From Candidatus Rokuibacteriota bacterium (GTDB taxonomy: Bacteria; Methylomirabilota; Methylomirabilia; Rokubacteriales; CSP1-6): 45,239 nt of DNA. Shown here piece by piece: positions 15,913-23,280 of this stretch. The stretch is from NCBI GenBank assembly GCA_016184125.1, contig JACPDG010000074.1, positions 1-45,239 on the forward strand, in the 5' to 3' direction. How positions within the stretch are numbered: position 1 is the first letter of the stretch; the number at the start of each line of letters is the position of its first letter. Both the position numbers and the translations under genes were made by a program. The notes beneath the pieces were generated by a model. That model did no database searches and was not told the DNA's origin. It worked only from the letters and a program-made list of their open reading frames with translations.

Positions 15913-16479
15913 TCAGCGCCCGCGCAAGCGGCGCAGCGCCCTCAGCTTCGTGCGCGCGTCCTTCGAGAGCCGGCGCGGATTGCCGCGCTTCCCCGCCCGG
16001 CGCTCGTCGAGGTCAGCCGGCTCGGAGTCCCCCGGGTCGGGCTCACCGCCGCCGCCCTCGCGGAGCGCGCCGACGAACTCGTCCACCTCGAGCACGCTCG
16101 CGCCCGTGCGGCGGGCGGCGTCCTGCACCGTCCGGTCTGAGCTCACGACGATCGCCCCTTCGTGATAGCGGTGCGCGAGACGGATCAGCACGTCGTCGGC
16201 GGTCTCCGGCGGGCGGGAGAAGACGACCTGGACCTGACCGCCGCTCGGGGCGAGCGCGGGCCCCGGCGCCCCGTCGAAGACGACCGTGAACGGATCACCC
16301 GTGCGGCGGGCGGCCATGGCGACCAGCGCCAGCAGCGCACGCCGTCCCTCCACGAGCCCGCGCCCCTCGGCGGTGCGCAGGTCGGGCTCGCGGCGGATCA
16401 GGTTGTAGCCGTCGACGAGCCAGCGCAGGGCAGGCTCACACCCGCTCCCAGCGGATGTCCATCTCTTCGCGACCGGCAA
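15913..16479 (-). CDS. NYN-domain (YacP-like, DUF901) RNA-binding nuclease
   Basis: The domain begins LRWLVDGYNLIRREPDL, with the NYN/PIN-like acidic residue in VDGYN, then TVVFDGAPG, ETADDVLIRLAHR and VVSSDRTVQDAARRTGASVLEVDEF. This is the PIN-like fold of YacP/Rae1, a ribosome-associated endoribonuclease in Bacillus. The C-terminus is basic (GKRGNPRRLSKDARTKLRALRRLRGR), suitable for RNA binding. The start is unclear: TTG at 16479 gives 188 residues with an unconserved N-terminus, while CTG at 16428 would begin exactly at the domain, right after the upstream gene's stop (16436). The upstream small gene overlaps. Confidence 0.8.
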   Translation of the reverse strand: MPVAKRWTSAGSGCEPALRWLVDGYNLIRREPDLRTAEGRGLVEGRRALLALVAMAARRTGDPFTVVFDGAPGPALAPSGGQVQVVFSRPPETADDVLIRLAHRYHEGAIVVSSDRTVQDAARRTGASVLEVDEFVGALREGGGGEPDPGDSEPADLDERRAGKRGNPRRLSKDARTKLRALRRLRGR

Positions 16480-16672
16480 GCGCCTTCCTCAGCACACGGA
16501 CGAGCTCGGGATCCAGCCCGTTGCTCTCGATCATGTCGGCCACCTCGACGTTCAGGTAGTAGTCGCGGTCGTCGGGGCCTTCTTCCTCGAGCGCGTCCGC
16601 GAGGATCTCGAACTGCTCCTCGCTGAGTGTGCCGCACGGCTCGTCCGTCTCGGCGTCATAGAGCTGGATCAT
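16436..16672 (-). CDS. small acidic conserved protein, function unknown
   Basis: 78 residues, strongly acidic: MIQLYDAETDEPCGTLSEEQ, then LADALEEEGPDDRDYYLN, and a C-terminus EEMDIRWERV. The ATG has AGGAG 9 bases upstream. I know this type as a small conserved hypothetical protein in several phyla; no catalytic motif is visible. It is cotranscribed with the NYN nuclease gene, whose open frame overlaps its 3' end. Confidence 0.7.
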   Translation of the reverse strand: MIQLYDAETDEPCGTLSEEQFEILADALEEEGPDDRDYYLNVEVADMIESNGLDPELVRVLRKALAGREEMDIRWERV

Positions 16673-16739
16673 CGCAACACTCCTGGGCTCGGGACTGATG
16701 GTCGAACGAGCCGGAGGGTAGCGTGCGACGCGACCACGG

Positions 16740-19556
16740 TCAAGGACGCACGGCGGGCCTCGGCGGCAGCGGCCAGGCCCGCCGTGCGAGGAACCGGTCG
16801 ATCCCCGCGCGGCCGTCGCCGGACGCGACCAGCCGCCCGAACTCGCGCGCCTCCGCCGCGAGCCCCTCCTCGATGCCGCGCGTGAGGCCGAGCCGGACCA
16901 GGTCGATGATCGCGCGCGCCGCCGCGCTCCGGGGCACGCGGTCGTGATGCGCGACGAGCCCCTGGACCTCGGCGTCGCGCTCGACGTTCGGGAACGCGAT
17001 CGTGCGCGACTCGGCGAGCGGTGACCAGAGCCGGACCGCGCCCTCGCCGCGCGCGAGGCGTCCGGCGATGCCGAGCGCGTGCGACAGCGCGTCGGAGGGC
17101 GCCACCTCGTCGACGATGCCCAGCGCCAGGGCGTCCGCCGCGGACTGCCGGCGGCCGTCGAGCAGGACCGAGAGCGCGGCGACCAGCGACGAGTACACCT
17201 GGTCACCGGTCGCGACCGCGTGGCGGATCGCCAGGCGCGGCAGCATCTGCGTGCCGCCGAAGCCGGGGATGACGTGCAGGTTGATCTCCGGCTGCCCGAG
17301 CTCCGCGCGCGCCGAGGCGACGCGGTACGCGCACGCCATCTGGAGCTCGTTGCCGCCGCCGAGCGCGTAGCCGTCGATCGCCGCGATGATCGGGACCTCG
17401 GAGCGCGCGATCCGCACGAATGCGCGCTGCGCCCGGACGGCGAACGCGTGGACCTCGTCGGCGCTCGCGAACGCGCGAAGCTGGCGCACGTCTGCGCCGG
17501 CGACGAACATCGCGCCGGCGCCGGCGAGCACCGCCGCCTTCACGTGCGACTCCTGCTCGAGCAGATCGAGGACCCGCTCGAGGTCCTCGAGCGTCGCGCG
17601 GCCGATCGTGTTGGCCGGCGGCACGTCGACCGTGATCAGCGCGACGAGATCGACGGACCGGGGCCGCACGGGATCGAGCCGCACGTGCACGGCGCTCCCG
17701 GTGACGAACCGGGAGCCCCAGGCCTCCAAGACGGCGCGCGCGGTCCGGGCGCCGTCGAGATCCGGCGTCGCGCCCACGCGCACCGTGAGCGTGCCCGTGT
17801 GCCGGTTCTCGTGCATCGCCTGGTCGGCCTCGGCGAGATCGTCCCATGGGTGGATCGCCGGCGCGTGGATCGCGAGCGCGCCTCGATCGATCAGGCGCAC
17901 CACCTCGTCGGCCTGGTGGGCATTGGACAGATGACTCCCGAGGATCGAGAATGAAGGGAACAGGATGCGCTTCTGGTGCATCCAGACGTTCGGGGCGTAC
18001 AACGACAGGCGCTGGCCGGCCGTCGATTCGAGGTACACGACGCGGCCCGTGAACGGCCGCGCGAGGAACGCGCTGATCCCGAGCGTGTCCTGGCCGGCCC
18101 GCTCGACGATCACGTCCGGATGGCCCCGGGGGTTGTCCGCCGTCGCGAGCAGCCGCCCGATCGCCTGGCCGATCGGCTTCAGCGTGCGCTCCTGGTACGC
18201 GCGGTACCCGTCCGGATCGCGGTCGTAATCCGGCATCGCGGCCGGCCACGCGAAGGCCGGGCTCCGGCCGAGGGTCTCGAGGCTCACGACGCCGGCGACG
18301 CCGCGCATCGGCTGCACGTGGGCCGCCTGGGCGTCGGTCCGCGTGACTGCAACCACCCGCGCGCCGGCATGGCCCGCCGCGCTGATCGCGTCGACGCCCA
18401 CCGTGTCGTCGATCTCGCCCGTCACGCCGTAGTAGACGAGGAGACTGTCGGCCGGCCTGAGCCCCACCCGGCGGTACATCTCGCCGGCGCGCGCGGCGCC
18501 CGGCTTGCCGAGGAACGTCAGCGTGTAGCCGCTCGTCGCCCCGTAGAACACCAGGCGCCCGCCCGGGCCCAGGAGATCGATCGTCCGGGGAAACAGGTCG
18601 CGGCCGACCGACGACACGACGACGTCGATCGGCCTGCCCTGGTTCTTCTCCCGGACGAGCGCCAGGAACCGCTGGCCGGCGGCGCGCCACGCCCCCTGCT
18701 CCGCGGGACCGGCGGGCACGGGCCCGAAGACGCCGGCGAGCTCCGGGAGTGTGCGGTTCACGAACGCTTGCGCGCCCCGCGCGAGCACCAGACGCCCCTT
18801 CTCCTCGGTCGAGACGAGACCGGTCACTCGCGCGCTGCGCAGCGCGGCGCAGGCGACCGCGTAGAGACCGGTCCCGCCCGCGGCCCCCTCGATGAAGACA
18901 CGCTCGTCGTAGCCGACCTGCGCGACGTCGTAGAGCGCCTTGAACACGGTCTCGAGGTCGAGCATGTACGAGGACCCCGCGGCGAGCGTCAGGCGCTCGG
19001 AGTGCGCGAGGAGCTGCGGCGCCTGGCAGCGCACGAACTGCGCGAACGAGCCGTCCGGCGTCTCGTACCCCTGGATCTTGAAGTCGGCGAACATCGGGTC
19101 GTCGCCGGCGCGCGGTGACAGCAGGTTCGACACTCCCGGATAGAGCACGCGCAGCTCGCCGATGCGCAGGCGGCCCTCTCGCGCCGCCTCGCTGCCGAGC
19201 GCAGCCACGAGCACCACGGCACCGCTGCCCGGCACGTGCGCGTCCTCGTCGTGCAGGTCGAAGACCGAGATCGGCACGCCACGCGCCGCGAACACGGTGT
19301 TGTACGTGAGCCCGGCGTACAGCACGTACCCGAGGGCGTCATTCGGCCCAATGGACGGGACGCGGGTCGTGATGCGGCGCAGCGCCTCGCGCGGCTCCCC
19401 GTGCGCCGGCCGTCCCCAGCGGTCCTTCACGACCGCCCACGCATGATGCCACGCAGGAAGCGGATCGAGTCCCGGCCTGAACGGCGCGCCGACGGGCAGC
19501 GCCTGCACGTCGCGCTGCCACCACGCGGCGTCCACCTCCTTCGGATCGCCCTGCAT
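16740..19556 (-). CDS. bifunctional enoyl-CoA reductase (Ccr/acrylyl-CoA reductase-like) / enoyl-CoA hydratase
   Basis: 938 residues. Residues 1 to about 640 form a medium-chain reductase resembling crotonyl-CoA carboxylase/reductase and the reductase of propionyl-CoA synthase: AGLTYNTVFAARGVPISVFDLH, VFIEGAAGGTGLYAVACAALRS for the nucleotide-binding fold, and MHQKRILFPSFSILGSHLSN. Residues about 675-938 form a crotonase with LGGGNELQMA (Glu737) and GQPEINLHVIPGFGGTQ (Glu757), 20 residues apart like rat Glu144/Glu164, so the hydratase looks intact. A plausible reaction is 3-hydroxyacyl-CoA to enoyl-CoA to saturated acyl-CoA, for instance 3-hydroxypropionyl-CoA to propionyl-CoA. In propionyl-CoA synthase the hydratase precedes the reductase and a ligase is attached; here the order is reversed and no ligase is present. 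ATG with GGAGG upstream. Substrate is inference. Confidence 0.85.
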   Translation of the reverse strand: MQGDPKEVDAAWWQRDVQALPVGAPFRPGLDPLPAWHHAWAVVKDRWGRPAHGEPREALRRITTRVPSIGPNDALGYVLYAGLTYNTVFAARGVPISVFDLHDEDAHVPGSGAVVLVAALGSEAAREGRLRIGELRVLYPGVSNLLSPRAGDDPMFADFKIQGYETPDGSFAQFVRCQAPQLLAHSERLTLAAGSSYMLDLETVFKALYDVAQVGYDERVFIEGAAGGTGLYAVACAALRSARVTGLVSTEEKGRLVLARGAQAFVNRTLPELAGVFGPVPAGPAEQGAWRAAGQRFLALVREKNQGRPIDVVVSSVGRDLFPRTIDLLGPGGRLVFYGATSGYTLTFLGKPGAARAGEMYRRVGLRPADSLLVYYGVTGEIDDTVGVDAISAAGHAGARVVAVTRTDAQAAHVQPMRGVAGVVSLETLGRSPAFAWPAAMPDYDRDPDGYRAYQERTLKPIGQAIGRLLATADNPRGHPDVIVERAGQDTLGISAFLARPFTGRVVYLESTAGQRLSLYAPNVWMHQKRILFPSFSILGSHLSNAHQADEVVRLIDRGALAIHAPAIHPWDDLAEADQAMHENRHTGTLTVRVGATPDLDGARTARAVLEAWGSRFVTGSAVHVRLDPVRPRSVDLVALITVDVPPANTIGRATLEDLERVLDLLEQESHVKAAVLAGAGAMFVAGADVRQLRAFASADEVHAFAVRAQRAFVRIARSEVPIIAAIDGYALGGGNELQMACAYRVASARAELGQPEINLHVIPGFGGTQMLPRLAIRHAVATGDQVYSSLVAALSVLLDGRRQSAADALALGIVDEVAPSDALSHALGIAGRLARGEGAVRLWSPLAESRTIAFPNVERDAEVQGLVAHHDRVPRSAAARAIIDLVRLGLTRGIEEGLAAEAREFGRLVASGDGRAGIDRFLARRAWPLPPRPAVRP

Positions 19557-19594
19557 CGTGTCCTCCGCCGCGAGCGCGCGGCACACTGAAATCA

Positions 19595-19741
19595 TGGGGG
19601 GCCTCGACGGGCCCCCCAATCCCCCCGGCGCTCGGACACGGCCCGGGAAACCCGGGCCGCGCCTCGGGCCCACCCGCGCCCTGGCGGGCCTCGACGGGCC
19701 CCCCGAGCCGTGGCGCTCCTCGGCCACCCGATTGGTTCACA
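19595..19741 (-). repeat. GC-rich palindromic element, copy E (one full and one partial unit)
   Basis: Minus-oriented. Hairpin 2 (19595-19618, loop TCGACG) is nearest the reductase/hydratase gene, then the linker, then hairpin 1 with arms CGGCCCGGG/CCCGGGCCG and loop AAA (19639-19659), then a second hairpin 2 around 19684-19704 without its hairpin 1, and the box GCCTGTGAACCAATCGG ending at 19741, five bases from the metallo-beta-lactamase gene stop (19747). Confidence 0.87.
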
Positions 19742-19746
19742 GGCAC

Positions 19747-20502
19747 TCAGGCGAGCCGGATGATCCCGGGCTCCACGACCTTGAAGCGCTCCGCGACCTC
19801 GGGGTCGTGGCCGGTCACGACGAGCCGCTCCCGCCCCGCGAGCTCGTCGATGCGCTCGAAGGCCGCGAGCATGTCCGGCAGGCTCGTGATGATCTGCACG
19901 GGCTGGCGGCGCTCGATGTTGCGGTAGAAGTGCGAGGCGTCGGACGTGAGGACGAGCCGGCCGCGCGGTGTGTCGACGGTGACGATCTGGAGGCCCGCGG
20001 TGTGACCGCCGACGCGGTACAGCCTGAGGCCCGGCATCACCTCGACGTCGCCGTCGACGATGCGGATGCGTCGCTCGTAGTTCAGCGTGACGAGGCTCGA
20101 GAGCGAGCCGACGTTCGCCGCGCTGCGGAACGCGTCGTAGCGACCCCACGGCCCTGTCCAGAACGCGACCTCGTCCTTCTGCACCCAGAACTCGGCGGAC
20201 GGGAACAGCGAGTGGCCGGCCCAGTGGTCGTAGTGCAGATGCGTGACGAGCACCAGCGGGATGTCGGACGGCTTCACGCCGGCGCGCTCCACCATCGCCG
20301 ACGGCGGCACGTAGTTGCGGATGTGACGCTGCGCGGCGTCGTCCTCGCGGAAGCCGACGTCGACCAGCACGGGGCGCGGCCCACCCGTGACGAGCCACAC
20401 GAAGTAGTGGAGCGTCACCGGCTCGTGCGAGGTCTCGCGGTAGAAGAACTGGCAGGCCGGCGTGTCTCGCTCGCCGTACTTCAGGGCGTAGACCTCGTAC
20501 AT
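19747..20502 (-). CDS. metallo-beta-lactamase-fold hydrolase (N-acyl homoserine lactonase-like)
   Basis: 251 residues with the dinuclear metal motif THLHYDHWAGH (His88, His90, Asp92, His93), a later metal ligand in GGHTAGLQ, Asp in LTSDASH and the final His in TGHDPEV. The N-terminal segment VWLVTGGPRPVLVDVGF and overall length fit the AHL lactonase/AttM-type subfamily, which opens lactone rings; the real substrate is unknown. No signal peptide. ATG with AAAGGAG upstream. Its stop is next to repeat copy E; the upstream gene ends 77 bp away on the same strand. Confidence 0.88.
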   Translation of the reverse strand: MYEVYALKYGERDTPACQFFYRETSHEPVTLHYFVWLVTGGPRPVLVDVGFREDDAAQRHIRNYVPPSAMVERAGVKPSDIPLVLVTHLHYDHWAGHSLFPSAEFWVQKDEVAFWTGPWGRYDAFRSAANVGSLSSLVTLNYERRIRIVDGDVEVMPGLRLYRVGGHTAGLQIVTVDTPRGRLVLTSDASHFYRNIERRQPVQIITSLPDMLAAFERIDELAGRERLVVTGHDPEVAERFKVVEPGIIRLA

Positions 20503-20578
20503 GGCGCGTCTCCTTTCACCGCGGAGTGCGCGGGGTGCGACGGAGCCTCGCGCGCACCAGGCGCGCGTTCCCGCGATA

Positions 20579-21682
20579 CTACCCGCTGCCGGCCGCGTTG
20601 GAAACCGGGGGGACGGTCCGCGGCACCTCGCACGATTCGCGCCGCGCGGCGCCGAGGCGGCGCGCGACCACCCACGCCGCATCGCGCGGATGGTCGAGCA
20701 TCAGCAGCGGCACGACGTAGTCCTGGAACGGCACCGGCCGGCGAGCGAGCCGGTGGATGACCGGGCGGTGCGCGAGCAGCGCGCCGCCGATCGATCGCCG
20801 GCGCAACGCCGCGACGAGCGCCGGCGGGACCGGGGCGCCGAGCGTGTCGCAGGCTCCCGCGAGCGCCACCGCGACCGCTCCCGCAACGCGCGCGGTCGTC
20901 GCGGCGTCCACGACCGCGTCCGGATCGATCTCATCGCCCCAGCGGTCGAGCATCAGCGCGATGTCGCAGTACCACAGGAGCCCGCCCAGTCCATGGTTGG
21001 CGACGAGGTGCAGACACGCGTGGACGAGGGCGTCGGCGGGCGCCAGCGCCCCGACGGTGGCGTGGCCGAGCGTGACCGTGCGCGACCGCTCCGCGGCGTG
21101 CGCGGCCCATCGCCATGCCGCGGGTCCCGACTTGTCGTCGACGAGCGTCCAGTGCAGGTCGATCACGGGCCGCGTGGACACGGGGCCGGCTGGCACGAAT
21201 TCCGTCGCGGCACGCCGCCGGACGTCGTCCTCGAAGCTCGGAGCCGCGTAGCCCAGACCGGAGAGGACGTCGCGCACGGCGCGTGCTTCGTGCCGCGAGA
21301 CGAGCAGGTCCACGTCGTCCATGGGGCGCAGGGCGGGATCTCCGTAGAGTGTCTCGGCGAGCGAGAGCCCCTTGAGGACCATGGTCTGGATGCCCTGGCC
21401 CTGGAGCCGCGCGACGACCTCCTCGAGCGCCGCGAGCCGGAGGAGCGACCGGCCGAGGCTCGCCCGGTGGTCCTGCGCGAGCGCCTCGACGAAGCGTGCC
21501 GGTGGCACCGGCGTCACGCGGGCCCGTGCGAAGAGCGCATGGAGCACCGGCGTGAGGCGCTCGTGCCGTGCCCGGCCGAGGAGCACGTCCCAGTCGGGCG
21601 GGGAGAGCGTCACGGTCTCGGCGCCCGCCAGCCAGGCGCGACCGCAACGGCAGAGGGCGTCGAACGCCGCGCTACGGCGCAT
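20579..21682 (-). CDS. nucleotidyltransferase family protein (PF14907-type)
   Basis: 367 residues. It has the features of the 'uncharacterised nucleotidyltransferase' family: helical N-terminus, VLKG (Lys104-Gly105), then LRPMDDVDLLV with Asp122, Asp123 and Asp125 as the metal-binding pair of a nucleotidyltransferase fold, and LHWTLVDD / ADALVHACLHLVANHG further on. Members occur in peptide-modification clusters together with HPr-kinase-like and PqqD-like genes, including some lasso peptide clusters, where nucleotide transfer to the peptide is proposed. The ATG overlaps the 3' end of the PqqD-like gene by 11 bp, so the two are coupled. It is the last gene of the candidate RiPP-like operon. 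Confidence 0.82.
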   Translation of the reverse strand: MRRSAAFDALCRCGRAWLAGAETVTLSPPDWDVLLGRARHERLTPVLHALFARARVTPVPPARFVEALAQDHRASLGRSLLRLAALEEVVARLQGQGIQTMVLKGLSLAETLYGDPALRPMDDVDLLVSRHEARAVRDVLSGLGYAAPSFEDDVRRRAATEFVPAGPVSTRPVIDLHWTLVDDKSGPAAWRWAAHAAERSRTVTLGHATVGALAPADALVHACLHLVANHGLGGLLWYCDIALMLDRWGDEIDPDAVVDAATTARVAGAVAVALAGACDTLGAPVPPALVAALRRRSIGGALLAHRPVIHRLARRPVPFQDYVVPLLMLDHPRDAAWVVARRLGAARRESCEVPRTVPPVSNAAGSG

Positions 21683-21941
21683 GCACCATCTCGACCAGGT
21701 GCTTGTCGGCGAGCTCGGCGACGAACGCGTCCACGTCGGCGCGCGCGCGCTCGGCCTCCACCCCGAACTCCCGCGCGATCTCGGTGGCGATGTCGTCCAC
21801 GGCACGGTGCCCGTCGATGAGCTCCCAGACGCGCGTCCCGACCGGATTCAGACCGCGGAGCATCCGCGTGTCCAGGCTCAGGACGACGCCTTCGCCCGCG
21901 ATGGTTCGCCACGCGACACGGGGGCTCTTGCGGATGACCAT
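21672..21941 (-). CDS. PqqD-like peptide recognition protein (RRE)
   Basis: 89 residues. Pattern of PqqD/RRE domains: a strand-rich N-terminus (KSPRVAWRTIAGEGVVLSLDTRMLRGLNPVGTRVWELIDG) followed by the winged-helix part (AVDDIATEIAREFGVEAERARADVDAFVAELADKHLV). Such proteins bind the leader of RiPP precursor peptides and present it to modifying enzymes. It lies 10 bp downstream of the RelE-type toxin stop and overlaps the nucleotidyltransferase start. The likely partner peptide is the 52-residue ORF at 26346-26504. Confidence 0.85.
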   Translation of the reverse strand: MVIRKSPRVAWRTIAGEGVVLSLDTRMLRGLNPVGTRVWELIDGHRAVDDIATEIAREFGVEAERARADVDAFVAELADKHLVEMVHAP

Positions 21942-21951
21942 GCGAGCGGGT

Positions 21952-22269
21952 CTATTCCTTCACCACCCGATCGAGCCAGTAGCCGGGTCGGCGCTTCGCG
22001 TGGGCCACGGCAAGGACTCTGACGTGCGGGCCGAGGTCCATGAAGATCACCGCGTACGGAAAGCGCGGGAGCAAGGCGCGGCGAACGACCAAATCCTCTG
22101 GTAGATCAAGCAAGCGTGGAAACGAGGCTGGAGAGCTCCCGATCAGCGGCAGGACGCGATCGATCTCGGCGAGGAACTCCGACTCCAAGCCCGGCCGTCG
22201 CGCCATGTACCACACGGTCGCTTCGAACACCTCGTCGATCGCCTCTGGGGAGAGGCGGACCGGCTTCAC
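21952..22269 (-). CDS. RelE/ParE-family toxin
   Basis: 105 residues with the ParE/RelE pattern: VRLSPEAIDEVFEATVWY at the N-terminus, then RRALLPRFPYAVIFMDLGPHVRVLAVAHAKRRPGYW, where the F-P-Y-x-V-x-F and V-L-A-V-A-H-x-K-R-R-P-x-Y-W strands are diagnostic. Its GTG start overlaps the antitoxin stop (GTGA), the usual coupling. It lies inside the peptide-modification cluster, between the S26 peptidase and the pqqD-like gene, on the same strand. Confidence 0.88.
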   Translation of the reverse strand: MKPVRLSPEAIDEVFEATVWYMARRPGLESEFLAEIDRVLPLIGSSPASFPRLLDLPEDLVVRRALLPRFPYAVIFMDLGPHVRVLAVAHAKRRPGYWLDRVVKE

Positions 22270-22514
22270 CGAGTGGAGAGCCGGCTCCGAATCTGCTTGC
22301 GCGCCTCGGTCCAGGGCACGCCCGGAGCACCCCGCATCCCCGCGCGGGCGCGCCGCTCGATCTCCTGAATCCACTCCTCGTCGCTGCGCCCCTGACTCGC
22401 CACGTCAGGTTCCAGCGTAGCCAGCAACTCCGCCACAATTCGGGCGCGCTCGTCGGCGGGGAGCTTGAGGGCTTCGTCGAGGACTCGGTCGACGGTACCA
22501 GCCATGACCTGCAT
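22266..22514 (-). CDS. addiction-module antitoxin (PF09720-type)
   Basis: 82 residues: VDRVLDEALKLPADERARIVAELLATLEPDV followed by DEEWIQEIERRARA, the 'putative addiction module component' pattern (A-L-x-L-P-x-x-E-R-x-x-L/I-A-x-x-L-L-x-S/T-L). These short helical proteins pair with RelE/ParE toxins, here the overlapping gene downstream. Two ATG codons (22514 and 22505) are possible starts; neither has a strong ribosome binding site. The S26 peptidase gene ends 31 bp upstream. Confidence 0.85.
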   Translation of the reverse strand: MQVMAGTVDRVLDEALKLPADERARIVAELLATLEPDVASQGRSDEEWIQEIERRARAGMRGAPGVPWTEARKQIRSRLSTR

Positions 22515-22545
22515 TCTACGCCGCGCGACGATTCCCCGAAGTAGT

Positions 22546-23280
22546 TCAGCCGAGCCCCACCGTCCAGGCGACCGCGTACGGCGGGATCCGGGCCAGTCCG
22601 CGCACCACGCGTGGCGCGGCCACGACGCGCGCTCCGACGCACCGCCGTGAATGGAGAGCGAGCACTCGATCGAGGATCGTCCAGACGGCGCCGTCGACGC
22701 GCACGACGCGGCCGGCGCGTTCGATCGCGACGACGCGCCCGATCACCGACGCGGGGTCGACGGGGGCATCTGGGGACGCGAGCGCGTCGCCCTTGAGCAC
22801 GAGGCGCGCGCCGGAGCGAGCCACGAGCCGGTGGACCACCATCATGGGGGGCCCCGGCATGGCCCCCCACCATCGCACGAAGGGGGCTGACGCCCCCCTC
22901 GGACTCCCCCGGCCCCCGCCCTCGGCGCCGTCCCGGGACACCCGGGACGGCCCTCGATGACCCGATTTGTTCACGGCCTCCGAGCCGTCCGCGACAACCG
23001 CGAGCAGCTCGCCGAGCCTCGGGGCTGTGTGCGTCAGCGGGGCCAGGCAGACGCGGTCGCCGGGCCGCACGACAGGCGCCATGCTCGACGTCGCGACCGC
23101 GCACCAGAGCTGACCGTCACGTGCGACGACATTGCCGGCGAATGCCGCCGTGTACGCGGCACGCTCGGCCCTGCGGTCGCGCAGGCGTACCGTCTCGCTC
23201 GGACGAACGCCAGGTGTCGACGCGCCACGCCTCGCCCGGGACGCCGCGGTGCGCGCGGCACGCTCGTCCGCGCCGGTCAC
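22546..23280 (-). CDS. S26/SipW-type signal peptidase with in-frame palindromic element
   Basis: 244 residues including the insert. The catalytic Ser box is TSSMAPVVRPGDRV (Ser66-Met67 followed by the GD-V motif) and the second box is VVHRLVAR with His150, followed by LVLKGDALASPD: the Ser-His arrangement of ER/SipW-type signal peptidases rather than the bacterial Ser-Lys type. Between VVADGSEA and MVVHRL, about 45 codons (roughly residues 102-146) are encoded by palindromic element F without breaking the frame; removing them gives a normal spacing. GTG start overlaps the methyltransferase stop (GTGA), fixing the start. No clear membrane helix is visible. In this cluster it could remove a leader peptide. 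Whether the enlarged protein is active is unknown. Confidence 0.8.
   Translation of the reverse strand: MTGADERAARTAASRARRGASTPGVRPSETVRLRDRRAERAAYTAAFAGNVVARDGQLWCAVATSSMAPVVRPGDRVCLAPLTHTAPRLGELLAVVADGSEAVNKSGHRGPSRVSRDGAEGGGRGSPRGASAPFVRWWGAMPGPPMMVVHRLVARSGARLVLKGDALASPDAPVDPASVIGRVVAIERAGRVVRVDGAVWTILDRVLALHSRRCVGARVVAAPRVVRGLARIPPYAVAWTVGLG
22845..22977 (-). repeat. GC-rich palindromic element, copy F (inside the S26 peptidase gene)
   Basis: On the minus strand: box GCCGTGAACAAATCG (to about 22977), hairpin 1 with perfect 10-bp arms CCGTCCCGGG/CCCGGGACGG and loop of 3 (22928-22950), a GC-rich linker with an extra small hairpin (AGGGGGC-TGAC-GCCCCCCT, about 22881-22898), then hairpin 2 (22845-22869, loop ATGCCGG). 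The element is stop-free in the coding frame and encodes about 45 residues. Confidence 0.9.
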
